Made by a program: the position numbers and the translations under genes | Shown: one piece after another, positions 12,651 to 23,895 of the stretch | Layout: each line of letters begins with the position of its first letter | Position numbering within the stretch: the stretch's first letter is position 1 | Notes under the pieces: model-generated | Told to the model about the DNA's origin: nothing | What the model saw: only the letters and a program-made list of their open reading frames with translations | Database searches by the model: none | Assembly (NCBI GenBank): GCA_018136815.1 | Contig: CM030931.1 | Coordinates: forward strand, 11,276,612-11,340,611 | Length of the DNA stretch: 64,000 nucleotides | Reading direction: 5' to 3' | DNA from: Isochrysis galbana | Taxonomy: Eukaryota > Haptophyta > Isochrysidales > Isochrysidaceae

Positions 12651-12857
12651 GTCTGGCGGCGTGTTGTGTGTCGTGGTATCGCCTGTTGGCGACCTGCAGC
12701 CCCCTGAGTACCCCCAAGCCCCGAGTCTTCCGAGTCATCCTTTCGAGTCTACGAGTCCCTACGAGTCCCAATCAAGCGGTATCTGCTCGCCGCGCCCTTC
12801 CCTACATCCTCCGTCCCTCCGATTCGCGTTCCGTGCCACTTCCCCGTCCATTTCACA

Positions 12858-13571
12858 TGCCCGTCATTTGCCCTCCCCGTTCCTCCGATGAGCCCGTCCC
12901 GGGCTCCCCGGGTGAGCCGTGCGCCGCGCTAGCCGCCGGTGCGCCTCCGCGGCTCGTTTCCGCTGAGGAAACGAGCTTCGCTCGCGAGTGAGACCTGCGC
13001 CCTGGTCAGCACCTCGTCCACGAATCCGATCACCACCGACTTCTTCCGGGGCGCCGCCGCCCGCGAAACCGGCACCAACCTAGCCCCTGAGCCGCTCTTC
13101 AACACAGCCGATGAATTCGCCGCCAAAGCGCCGGCGTCATGTGGCTCCGAGTACCTCCTATACACCCAGGATGCGGTCACGATCCCGGCGTTGCACCAGG
13201 CCACGTTTTGTGTTCGCGTCCCTCTAGCCCTACGAGAACACGAAGGCTACGCGATGCTAGTGGACCGTCTCCCTGTCCGCGATGCCTTAGAGAACCCACC
13301 ACTCGTTCGCCCTCAAGTGGAGTTTCCGCGCGAGGACCACACGGTGGCGGTCACCGTGATTAACTTCGAGCACAAGGCCCTTCACATCCCATCCTTCCAT
13401 CCCGTAGCCTCACTCCAAGTTCGATTCCAAATACAGCTAAATCGTATAGGAACGGAGGAAGACGTAGCGTCTCGTCAGCGCCCTAACCCAGCGCAACTGT
13501 CCGAGCAGAACTCCTGTAAAAGGGAGAAAGTGGCAGGATGTGACGTACAAAATCGGAAGCCGCCGCGCTAA
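12858..13571 (+). pseudogene. gag start joined to a pol linker fragment
   Basis: The ATG at 12,858 opens a 44-codon frame whose start (MPVICP, then EPCAALAAGAP) matches the gag N-terminus at 3,170; it stops at 12,991. A second frame, 12,939-13,571, holds a segment with FCVRVPLALREHEG, then VTVINFEHKALHIPS, which resembles the stretch between protease and reverse transcriptase in Ty3/gypsy and BEL elements (a V-x-V-x-N-x-x-x-x-x-x-x-I-P pattern). Capsid, protease active site and RT are absent. This is an internally deleted element, not a functional gene. Confidence 0.55.
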
Positions 13572-14051
13572 GCTGCCGATTTTGTGCCCAACAAATGGAT
13601 CCATGGGTTTTACGTTCTCCCTCAGTTTCTTCAGTCTCCGCATACGTCTTGACGTAGTCTTCTGTCTTCGGCTCGACATCGGGAGACGTCTCGATTTGAG
13701 TCGGGGGGTGTTGTATCCAGGCTCTTTGGGCAAGAATGTTTCGGCCTGAGTACGAGCCTTCCTCGTTATCCACCGTCTTCTAGGTTCGTCGTGGTCGCTC
13801 CAGGCGAGTTGATTTGGATTCCCCCTGGGCTCAAGTTCGGGTTCGCCGATTTTCGTCTCGAAAATCGAAGGAATTGAGTTTTATTTTTACCTGGAATTAA
13901 CTTGTTGAGGGTGGAACCAACTTGTTCACGACTTGTTCAGGCGGGAACCAACTTGTTCGGTGAGTGGAGCCAACTTGTTCAGTGGTTAAAGTCAACTTGT
14001 TGAGAGGTCAACATGTTGAGGGGTCAACTTGTTGAGAGGTACCTTGAAGGT

Positions 14052-14354
14052 TTAAGGTTTATATGGAGCAGAGAAATCAATCTGGCTTTGGTGAGAGAAT
14101 ACCAATCAAGATCCTCAAATATCAAATATCTAGATCTAGATAGTACGAATAATAGTGCTAATAGTAATAGGCAGCTCAAGCAAGGTCCCCTAATATCTAG
14201 ATATTAGGATTAATAGTGTTAATAGGCAGCGGAAATGAGCTATTGGGTTCTAACATGTTACCCAAAGGGCACTATTAGGTTCTAACATGTTCGCCGAAAT
14301 GCACTATTGGGTTCAAACATGTTAGCTCAAAACCAAACATATTCACAACCTTAG
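14052..14354 (+). repeat. relative of the hAT-like element at 34.9 kb
   Basis: The right part carries three copies of a 37-40 base unit built on GGGCACTATTAGGTTCTAAC and ATGTT, and ends TTCAAACATGTTAGCTC then AACCAAACATATTCACAACC TTA. This matches the right end at 35,706-35,746. The palindrome TAATATCTAGATATTA is shared as well. No clear target duplication was found, and the left end (TAAGGTTTATATGG) is only a weak match. Confidence 0.45.
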
Positions 14355-14373
14355 CAAGCGCAAGCCGGCTGGT

Positions 14374-14700
14374 TTGAGTGTGATGAGGGCAGGGATGATG
14401 AACTCCATGGAGTATCTGAGCCCTATGTCAACGCACGTACAGGAGCGCGCCGAACACGAATTAGTGGACATGGGCAAGGTGGCGCTCAAAATTGCCGATC
14501 AAAATCGTATAGGTGGCACTCGAGGCCCACTGAAGACGGCCGTGCGCGTATCCCCCCAGAAAGGGGTGTGTGGGTATTCCCAGTGCTGTGTGGACAAGCC
14601 GAAGCGCCCCCAGTTCAGATGCTTTGCCTGTCGTGACGGACAGGGAGCTTATTATCACGTCCCGTGTTTTTTTGCGTGCCATCGGTGCCTCCGGGAGTAG
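14374..14700 (+). CDS. Cys-rich transposase-like C-terminus
   Basis: A 108-residue frame whose last 45 residues hold a Cys/His cluster: C-GYSQC-C, then FRCFAC, then a YYHVPCFFACHRC end. The pattern C..C, C..C, H..CF..CH..C resembles the zinc-binding tail of piggyBac-type transposases. The upstream part (about residues 25-60) is helical and unrecognised, and no DDE core is nearby, so this is probably a remnant. It could also be a free-standing small zinc protein. Confidence 0.35.
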   Translation: MSVMRAGMMNSMEYLSPMSTHVQERAEHELVDMGKVALKIADQNRIGGTRGPLKTAVRVSPQKGVCGYSQCCVDKPKRPQFRCFACRDGQGAYYHVPCFFACHRCLRE

Positions 14701-15754
14701 TCGGGGGTTTTTGTGTGTTTTTAGCCATTTTTGCGATTTTGCAATTTTCGCAGCTCTACAAATGCATCATAACTCTACATACACAGCTTAGGCTGCTTAG
14801 GGGATGCTATCCTGCCTTTGGGGAGGCCGCCCAGCCAAAAATTCGTGTGCCATAGGCCACACTGGGCGAAATGAGTCCACTACAAAACCCGTTTTTCGGC
14901 ACATACTAGGGTTAAGAATAAGAGCCTCCGCGCCGTGGCAAAGGGCCCTAGCACAACACAATTAGTCTAGGCCACGCGAGGCTCCAGTGACCCGTAGAAA
15001 GCGCACACAGCACGGAAACGTGAACGAGGGGCGGCAAGCGGCGGACGGCGGCGTTGACGACATCGCGCGAGGCACGGGGAGCGAGACCGCCAAAAAAAAA
15101 AGGAGGAGGAAAATTGCGCAGGGAGTACGCTCCTCCCGTGGCCCTCGCCCCCCCGCGCACAAAACGCCGACGGCGGATAGGGGCCGCCGGGTGGCCGCGC
15201 GCGGGGGGGGGCGGGGGAGGGACGAGGCCCCCGGGGGAGGGAGGGGAAGCGCGGCAGGTCGTCACATCGCGATCCGTGCCACAATTACGTAATTCTATGC
15301 CGAACATCGGTAGATACGAGGTGGCCACCTTGGAAGCGAACCGACGTCGACAGCCCCTGTGTCGTCGGAGGAAATGAGACCTATTTAGAGAAGAGATCGA
15401 TGTGAGAGAGAAGTGGACGAACCTGCTCACCTCCTCGGTGGAGCTGTGAGATACGTAAGAAAGATGTCCTTTCATTGAATGGGGATGCTGATGGAGTGCC
15501 GTCAACAATCGTCCTCTTCACCCACGGTGGCGTTGCTCGAGGACTGTAGAGATTGCTTGTAAACTCACATAGTTTTGGGTTGCATCTCTCCCACTTCAGC
15601 GCAGCGAGCGCGACAAAAGGGAGAGAGAGCGAGAGGGAAGAGAGGGAAGAGAGGGAAGAGAGCATCCGACGTACCGGGCTCTCTCCAGCCACACTAGCGA
15701 ATACAGAAAAAACTGGCCGAGAAATCAAAGGGACGGCGAGAGGGGATTCAAGAC

Positions 15755-15819
<65 letters not shown>

Positions 15820-16050
15820 GGACAGAGAGGAGAGGGAGAGGGAGAGGGAGAGGGAGAGGGAGAGGGAGGGAGAGAGGGAGAGGAGAGAGGGGGGGGAGAG
15901 GGGGAGAGCGAGAGCGAGAGCGAGAGGGAGAGGGAGAGGGGGGTGGGTGGGGGCGGGGTAGAGAGAGGGAGAGGGAGAGGGAGAGCGCCGGAGGACGATC
16001 AGGAGGGCAGGCAGGAAGGGAGGGGCGCTTCCCTGGCATCGCTGCCAGCG
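14701..16050. other. upstream region of the SPX gene
   Basis: 14,704-14,890 has short inverted words (TTTTTGCGATTTTGCAATTTTCG) beside the Cys-rich frame. 15,000-15,300 is GC-rich with no gene evident. 15,753-15,990 is a GA then GGGAGA microsatellite that lies 60-300 bases before the SPX start codon and is probably promoter or 5' UTR sequence. Confidence 0.4.
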
Positions 16051-19000
16051 ATGAAGTTCGGCAAGCAGCTGGCTAACGAGGTGGATGGCCGCACGCGCAA
16101 CGGTCCACACCCCACGGCTCCCCCCCCCTCCCCTCCTCCCCCCCCCCCCCCCCCCCCGCCCCCTTCCCTCCCATCTCCATCCCTCTCACCCTCATGCTTT
16201 CTCCCTCGTTCCCTTCTCTCCCTCCCTCCCTCTCCCTCCCTCCCTCCCTCCCTCTCTTGCCTGCCCTTGCCCCCCCCCCCCCGCCTCCCTCTTCTTACGT
16301 TTCTGAATATTGCCGCCGCTCTGTCCACCAGCACGAGAAGAGACGCTGTTAGTGGTGCAGGTACACGTCTGGCTCCCTCAAGCATTGTGCCTCCCTCCGC
16401 TGCACATGCAGGCACATGGGCCATGGGCGTACCACTACGTTGACTACAAGGCGCTTAAGCAAATCCTGAAGCAGATCTCACCAGATGCGACGATTGACAA
16501 CCCAGGGAAAAGTAGCGAGGTGTGCACTCTCCTTCGTGCTTCCTCTACGCGCGCACGTGCGTGTGCACTCTTGCTCGCTATGGCGAGGCCCCAAGCAGAC
16601 GTGAGAGCGCTGTGCGGCTGCTGCAAGTGTGCGCTCGGGCTTGCAGTTGTGCTTCCGGCCGCTCAAAGTCGTTCCTCCTGTCGAATTTTGCTCCAAGAGA
16701 ATGCTGTAGCCACTCGTCCAAGCTGTCTGCTTTCGTCTACTAACCGGCATCACCGATGCTCCTACACACTTCTCGCCCAGCTGCCCTTTGCACCCATATC
16801 CTATGCATACTAATGGGTTGTTGCCCCGATTAAAATGTGCAGGCGAACGTTCATCTAGACGGCCTCTTCGTGTCTTCTCTTATGCTTCAGATTCACAAGG
16901 TGGGTTCGGGATGACTGCCTGTCGAGGTGTTGAGCCCAGGGTTCGCGGGGAGGATGGATGGATCTCTAGCAGCCACCTAGCGGGTCGCTTTGATGATCTC
17001 TGTTGAGAACTCGCCACGATCCGCTGTCTAGTGCACGATGACGCGCCGGCGGTGCCCACATACCGCACACCACATCCGCAATCCACGTAGGTCAATCGCT
17101 TTTATTGCGCCACCGCCGATGAGTACGCAACGAGGCTTCAGGCAATCCAGCCTGTTCTTCTTCGCCATTCACGCAATGCCAAAAGCGTGACCGAAGGAAC
17201 GTGCAGCAGCGTGGACGTCGAAGCAGGCGGCGGCACGAGTAGCACTGCCCCCGCTACTGCGACTCCTGATGCCGGCCGCGACCCGAAACTTGGTGACTTG
17301 CCCGGGCAATTGTGCATCAGTGGTGCCAACGGGGCAGATGCTTTCGCAGATGATTCGCGGCAGCATGATGCAGAGGACACTTCGGATACTCATCCGGTTC
17401 TCGAGGAGATATGGGGGCAGGTGGTGTAGCTGCCTTCGTTCCCCCAAGTCTCACTCAGCAGCTCTCATCAGTAGCCCTCCCTAGTCTGGCATGAAGGCGC
17501 AGAAACGATCCTTAAAACGGCTGCCAAGCTGCATCGTTCCTGCACACACATGTTCGTCACTTGTTGAGCCTTCTTATGGCTCGCTTCCTCGCCTCACAGA
17601 TCCAAGAGAGCGCCTTTAGCTCGCTTTCCTCCGACGCTGACGTATCCAACGCCATCTTAGCCCACTTCGGGTTGTTGCCCGAGGGGCCCGAACCACCCAA
17701 ACCTGGAACGCTCCTGGCGGGCGCGCTCCCCTCGGGAGCCGTGCCATTGCAGCCACAGAGCCCTGAACACGCAGCCGCGTTGCTCGCTTTTCTCGAGCTC
17801 TGCTCGCAGGTGCGGAACGTCAGAGACAGCTTGCTCCTGCAGTGCTCCCTCAGAATGTGCCGCCCCTTTTGGCGTGAGTTCCCTGCCCTGCCGCACCGAT
17901 TTCGTTCCACGTGTATTTACGTAGGTGGATCTCCTTCGCAAATTCGCCATTCTCAACTACTTGGCGGTCGTGAAGGTTGTGAAAAAACACGACAAGGTGG
18001 GGTGCTTGATCGGCTCGAAGGTCCTCTCGAGCGCTATCCCTCCGCTTCCGACTCGTGCGTCTCATCGACCACCTAGACTCCCTGCTTTGCGCTTCTCAGA
18101 TCTCCCCTTTACGGCTCTCCAATGCCTTCAACGACCTGGTCATGCAGCAGCCTTTCTATGCATCGCAAAAGTTGATTGACACGTTTCTTGCATGTCAGGT
18201 ACTCTTTCCAAGCACAGCTATCCGCGCTGCATGCCCCCACCTTGGGGGGGGGTGGGGGGTCCGACCACAGAACACTGAAGTCACAATAATGTCACTCCGT
18301 TATGGGTTTGTAGTGGATCTCGGTGTGGCCTCCTTAAACTCGCCCACAACCCTTGACATAGTGGGAGGTTTGCGTTCCGGTTCTTCGCTAACACCCCCCC
18401 TTGATCCGTTTCTCAGTCCCTCGTCACCGATATCATCTCCCTCGACGCATCCGATGCTTGCATGCGGCCTACGAACTACCGCTGCTCGCTGTGTGGCTCG
18501 CACCTGGCGATGGGTATTGTTGTCGCTGGATCGCAGAGGCACTGCCATAAATGCCTGGCTAGTATTGCACAGGTGTGCGCCTATCCCACCGATCCCATTT
18601 GCTGCATCTGTTCACATTTTCGAGCTGCTTTGACACACCTGGTAACAGTGCGGCTGATGTCCGGCTGACGTTCGGTGCCATTTGCCTTCCAGAAAGCAAT
18701 CGCCGATGACGAAACGGATGCCCACCTGCAACCGAAGAACCTCACATTAGAGCCGCTGCTCTCGGACGCTGCGTCCCAGGCTCTGGCACGCATATCGCTC
18801 CCGCCGGTGGTCGGCGAACACTTGAACACTAAGGGCCCTGCTGCCGCTGCTGCTGCGGTCGCCTCACATCCGCTGCTCACTCGCGAAGGCAGCTGGTCTC
18901 AGCCCCTTGGCAATGCACCTAGTGCTCCTGTCGTACAGGCAGGCTTTTGCGACAAAAGCGATTCTAGCTCGAGAATGGGCGTCACGTGCACCTCAGGCAA

Positions 19001-20339
19001 CGATGCGCGACGCTTCTTCGGTACGTGCAACGGCTTAACTATGCGTGACGTCTCTGGCGCCTCTATCGGCAACAATGCCAGTGCTGATTTCTCGCGTCAA
19101 CACATCGGTGCAGGTGGAGTGCCCACAGCGGCATGCATCCAGCAACATCACGAAGCTGAGATTCGCTCTGGGGTGATGGGTAATCTGCACGACGGTGCTG
19201 TTCCCATTCGATCGGCTGTCCCGGGAGATAGCGCAGGCTATGCCTCTTGCCATGTTACCGGCAACTTCAATGGTGGTAGTGGCAGTGAGCTTGGCTTTGC
19301 CACAAGACCAGATGCCTATAATGGTGTCACATTTGCTAACGATGGCGGCCGTGATATTTACCGTGGCGGCAGTGGCTTCTCCGGCGTTGCAGCCACGTGC
19401 GATGGTGGCGAACTAGCTCGCGGACATCCGAATACGTTGACTCCGGCCTCGAGTGACCCCGCGGCACTCAGCGCAGATGGTAGCTTTTGCTGGCGAGATA
19501 GGTCCGCGGCTGAGGTCGGTGGCACTGCACCCTTTCACGTTCCCGTGGACAAGCCGGGGCACGAGAATCAGCGGTTGCGGGTAGAGCAGCAATGCTCCCC
19601 GCGTTCTACGGCCCCGATGATAAATGGAGTCTCAAGCACACCCAGCATGTTCAATGCCTTGCCCACTAATGGTGTGGGGGATGGCCGCTGGATTGATCCC
19701 GGGCTTCTTGGTAGCGGCAGTTCTGGGAGCTATGGAGAAGTGGGCGGTTGTGGCGTAGCCGGTGCGGCACTGAAACGAGCACCGTCCTGCGAGTATGCCG
19801 CCAGCGACGCGGAGCCCGATGCTAAGAAAGCCAAGAAATGGGCATGTCAAGAGTGCCACCGTGCGAAGGCTGCCTGTGAAGGGGAGCCTTGCAGGCGCTG
19901 CATCCGCTTGAACAAGACGTGCGTTCCTCAAATCCGGCCTGTTGGGGGCAGGCGGCGGCGCGGTGTCGCAGCAAAGGCGGCGGCGGGAGGAGCTACCACG
20001 GCCCCGAGCACTCCAACAATTCTGCAAGGAATACATGAAGATGTGCGTCCCAGGTCTGCACTGCCGCCTCCCCAAATGATGACGTCAAGGGCTCCAGTCA
20101 TGCAACAATCGCCGTTCTACCAGCAGTTCGAGGCGACGCAAACGATGACGTTGTCATCCGCCAAAGGCCACGAAACCGGCATTGATACGCGGCCGGTGCC
20201 AAATTGGAAGCTGAATGGCAATCTGGGTCTATGCGATGTCGTTGGACAGCCGAAAGAATATGTGGCCTATGGGCACACGGCCGAGGGGTTTTGTGGGAAC
20301 CTGGCGGGAGCTCCTAGCACGACGCAAAACAAGGCTTGA
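16051..20339 (+). CDS. SPX domain - Zn(II)2Cys6 transcription-factor-like protein
   Basis: Nine exons: 16,051-16,080; 16,412-16,519; 16,843-16,899; 17,091-17,420; 17,600-17,809; 17,925-17,996; 18,100-18,198; 18,417-18,572; 18,693-20,339. All eight introns are GT-AG and phase 0, giving 902 residues. Exons 1-7 rebuild an SPX domain: MKFGKQL start, HYVDYKALKQIL in exon 2, LMLQIHK|VNRFY across exons 3-4, and LRKFAILNYLAVVKVVKKHD in exon 6. Lys2, Tyr22 and Lys26 plus Lys262/265/266/269 fall where SPX domains bind inositol pyrophosphates. A low-complexity insert (about 90-245) splits the domain. Exon 8 adds a CxxC...CxxC finger (Cys325, 328, 345, 348). The tail holds C739-C742-C749-C754-C757-C764, a Zn(II)2Cys6 cluster (spacing 2-6-4-2-6), flanked by KKAKK and GGRRRRG. 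Known: SPX senses phosphate status; Zn2Cys6 clusters bind DNA. Inference: phosphate-responsive nuclear regulator. Confidence 0.85.
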
Positions 20340-20636
20340 GCAGAGCTAATGACTATAAGTGGTAGATTTGACAGACGACGCGATGCTACCGAGGACACTC
20401 CATGGGGTTGTATTGTTCCTTCAAGTAGTTCACGTGGCCCATCACTTCACTCACTGCCCGGTAATATCGCATGGCTGCAACTCTTGATATGCCTTTCCTT
20501 CTTGTCCGGACTGCTTGTGCCAGCTATCTATATCGATGTTTTAATCGAAAATGAATGCGCTACGAAGGGGTGAACCTCTTTGATCTGTGTGTGCCACTAT
20601 GGGTGATGGATGTGACCGTTGTCTTCCTCGCTGAGC

Positions 20637-21631
20637 TTTTCAGACACGCGCGTCAACCTATTGTTAAAATAGGGGGCAATGGGGGCGCTCTGCGCCCCCC
20701 TACACCGGGCACTAACTTCCCTCCGGGGGGGCCCGTCAGTCACTCTCACGCCCTGCCTCTTGGCATGGGCTGAGCACTCAACATTCTGACCCAGACCCCC
20801 AGTGGGCGCGGGTCGAGACTCGCACTCCTAGGCCCACTCGGGCCAGCACTCGTACTCACTTTTCCCCCCTCTCCTGGTCACCAGGCAGACAGAGGACAGA
20901 GGCCTGCGGGGGGCACACAGGACCGGCGAGGCACGCGAGGGAGAGGCAGGAGGGGCCAGGGGCTGAGCCCCAGCCTCTACTGCCCCCTGAGCTGCCTGGC
21001 TGGCCCTCTGGGAGCCCCCTCAGGACCCCTGAGAGCAGGTCGTGGCGCGCGCCATGGGCACGCGCCGCAGGAGAGGGCGAAGAGAGAGTGGAAGAAGGGA
21101 GAGAGGAAATCGTCAGTCCCCAGACCGGGGATTCACCGATAACCGCGACCCGTTTACATTAGTAAACGGGCGGAGTGAGAGGCTGGCGACAGGCGGAAGA
21201 ACGGAGGGAGCGGCGCAAGTTCGGCTAGGGATGCCCTCTCAACGTATGGCTCCCCGGGCGCCGTCGCTTATTCTGTGGAGACATGCTCGGGCAGGCTCGC
21301 CTGCCCCAAGGGCCTCTCACTCTCAACGGGACGACTGCAAAAGCTCGCTCCCCCCCCCCCCCCCGGTGCCGGTGCTTTTTCCTGGTAAATTTTCAATGTA
21401 CAGGTTACATTGGCGAGACTAACTGGGTTTTCACCCGTATGAGCTTGTGGGGAGTTCGTACGGGAGCCGGGGGCTTGCGAGGGGGGAGGTATAATCAGGT
21501 GCTTACTTAGTTTTGTTTGTGCCTTGGGACTTGGTGCGGTCATGTGTGTCGTGGCTTGGCGTGTTAGTGCAAGTCTAGTGAGAGTAGAGGTACTAACGCT
21601 CAAGAATGTGTTGTTGTTTTTCAGACACGCG
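20637..21631 (+). mobile_element. repeat family R, copy C, with 14-bp flanking direct repeats
   Basis: TTTTCAGACACGCG at 20,637-20,650 is repeated at 21,618-21,631. The intervening 967 bases start CGTCAACCTA, exactly where the similarity of copies A and D begins. Contents include GGGGGCGCTCTGCGCCCCCC (hairpin), a GCCCTGCCTCTTGGCATGGGC hairpin that differs in both arms from the other copies, AGTGGGCGCGGGTCGAGACT, a CAGGCAGACAGAGG block and a GTTTACATTAGTAAAC palindrome at about 21,150. A long target duplication is typical of LINE-mobilised retroposons. No coding region is recognisable. Confidence 0.6.
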
Positions 21632-21769
21632 TAAAACGCTAGAAGATATAAACGTCAGGGCGCTGACCACGATAAGAAGGGAAAAGAGAGCTCCCGAGCC
21701 TCGCGGGGAAATGGAAATAAATATCACAACTTTGTAAGTATAATTTTCTAATTTTTAACTCCACGGGAC

Positions 21770-22423
21770 TCGTATATGCACTTCAAACACATTGTCAAAC
21801 ACATCCTTCATAGGAGAATAGCGACGGCAAATAGATTCAGATTCGCTGATGACCCGACGTGCCGCTTCTGCGGGATATCCCCCGAAGCAGCTCTACACAT
21901 GCGCATGGCTTTGTGCGCCGTGACGGTGCCCATTTTCGAATTCATAGAACGATTTCTAGGGTTCAACCTCAGACCGGGCTCCGAGGTGGCTCAGCGTCTT
22001 TTTTGTTACCACGTGGACAAGCCTCACCCCTCCTCGGGATAGCCCTAGGTAGGTATCCTAGCATGGAGGTATATATATCCTAACGGACGCTTTAGCTTTA
22101 GCAATATGCCAGTATGGCGCAACGCGGACGGCAGGTCCGTTAGGACGATCCTAACTAAGGACGATCGATCCTCGCGAGATATCACCTACTATAGTAACGG
22201 CGAAAGTCGGCTTCTTTCTTGTTTCGGAGACTATAAGAAAACCGCGGGAGAGTGCATGGGGCTTCACGCCCCGAGCAACAATCATATTAGAAAAATAGAA
22301 AAATGATAGCGCCACTGATAAGCCCCCTGTACACGGTCGACAAAGACTTCAACCTGGAAAGGTCTGACGACGTATTGCGTATTGCAGGCGGCGAGAGGGC
22401 TAAACCTACGAAACATCACTTAA
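21770..22423 (+). pseudogene. non-LTR retrotransposon 3' end with zf-RVT type finger
   Basis: The frame at 21,776-22,042 carries RRIATANRFRFADDPTCRFC followed by an H-x-x-x-x-C tail, the Cys/His finger found near the C-terminus of plant-type LINE reverse transcriptases, preceded by MHFKHIVKHILH. After a stop, the sequence up to 22,423 continues as the same product with frameshifts (pieces such as LHAPSNNHIRK and SPLYTVDKDFNL are visible). A second, better-preserved copy of this latter part is on the minus strand at 36,753-37,130. The fragment is 5'-truncated. Confidence 0.65.
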
Positions 22424-23895
22424 CATGACGAGAAGTCCACTGTAACTGTAAGAGCCACCAGGGGACAAACGGGCAACAAAGCTCGCGTCGTTGCGTCCGA
22501 GGGACAAGGACAACACAAGCTCCTGCTGGTGCACTGGAGCCGGACCCCGGAAACCGAAGAAAAAGGAACAAAAGGGGGAAGGGAGGAGAAGGAGGGAGGC
22601 GATGTAAGGGCGGTGTAGTAGCGTAGCAGAGACAGGGTAACCTAGACCTAGTAGGCGAGTAGCCCAGCAATCTTCAGATGTTATTTTCTAGGCGCCGCCC
22701 TCGTTTCCCAAAGGCTCTGTCACATCTCAGATTTGGAATGGAGGTATTACAATTAGATGCACTCATCACAGTTGACAGATGCCACGACTGGCCAACCATG
22801 CAACCCTGATGAATCAAGGATTGCGCGCAGCATAAAAATACGACCAGTTGTCCATAGAGATACTAGATGGGCCCATCGGTAGCTCATCCTCGCGTGTCTT
22901 AGTTAGTGGTGGCCTTGCCATACAACGACTATTACGGCGGCACGGCCGAGGAGCGTGTCCGGCAAAGGCCGCAAGCAGGCTTTCCAGGCTTTTTCAGCAC
23001 CTGCGTTCTCATAATATCTGCTTCAAAAATCCGAGGGCGGCCTGGTTCAACCTGAGGATTGCGTGTTCATGGAAAGCTTTCGTTAGAGCGTGGGTGCGAG
23101 TCGACGAAGTGTGCCCGGATGAACGGATCTTGGGTGATTGTCTTGTTGCGTCGTTTTGCCACAGCGAGGAGCAGCGCTGGACACGCCCCGCCCTTTCATG
23201 TGACGCTCAACCGTGACAAAGCGGGATGCACGGGCATCACCAAGAGGCCATGCCCGCATCGCTCCGGGAGGTTGTATTCTGGGGATAGGTATTCGGGTGT
23301 ACATGACCAACACAGTGATCCCCGCGCCCGCATGCGACAAAGCTGGACTTGGCGCCTCACCGCAGTCACTAAGGACCGCTCGGCTGGTAGAGATTGACGT
23401 CATCGCCGGGTCAGAATCGCCCTACGAGCCTGCCACTAGAGACTGCCTGTGCTGCAGACGCAAGAGGCGCCGCAGTACTAGACAAGCCGAAGTGCACAAA
23501 GCTCGACGTGCAAGGCGTCTCCGGCTGACAGATAAGATCAAGAAAGCCTCCTCGCAGTTGGCGCATGGGCGACGGTGCAGTGGGACCACAGGTCATTCCC
23601 CGGCCATACACTCCCAGTGAAGTGCGCTGTTCTGGTTTAGGTAGATAGCTCCGGGAGTATTCCAGGAACTACGGGGCCCTCGACTTGTGAATGGACGTCC
23701 GCGATGTCTTGACCGCACTTGGCGGAAGTCCTCGCTTGCACAGCAATGACTGCAGCGGCAGCAGCGTACCTTCGCCGCACCTTGGGGGGTGGGCAGGGGA
23801 ATGAGACCCCCCACCCACCCACCCACCCACCCCCGCCCTGCTCAGCCCGAAATCCAATCCTAGCTGTGAAGCTGGATGATCATGCCGATCTCTCT
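22424..23895. other. repeat pieces and unassigned sequence
   Basis: 22,515-22,680 is repeated in inverted orientation at 25,730-25,875 (shared CTACACCGCCCTTACATC and GGGGTCCGGCTC words). 22,686-22,750 is the inverted copy of the Stowaway-like end at 11,693. 22,848-23,216 and 23,213-23,620 are open plus-strand frames; the second ends in a very basic Cys-containing stretch (DCLCCRRKRRRSTR), which might be a real exon, but I cannot place it in a gene. 23,800-23,835 is a CCCA repeat. Confidence 0.35.

Larger units (their letters stand above)
12032..14040 (+). mobile_element. deleted LTR retrotransposon with identical terminal repeats
   Basis: The 332 bases at 12,032-12,363 recur without a difference that I can see at 13,709-14,040, both starting TGTTGTATCC. 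The second copy is preceded by a G-run (TCGGGGGG), as expected of a polypurine tract. The first copy continues through 16-bp tandem repeats to about 12,650; the second stops inside these repeats at 14,040, so the 3' LTR is truncated. TGGTATCGCC near 12,674 could be a primer binding site similar to the plant initiator-tRNA type. Inside are only a gag start and a pol linker fragment. No target duplication can be checked because the right end is lost. Identity of the copies suggests a recent insertion or an assembly duplication. Confidence 0.7.

Noticed and set aside
23213-23620. Basic Cys-containing plus-strand frame as a gene
   Set aside because: Only composition supports it; no start context, domain or splice partner was found.
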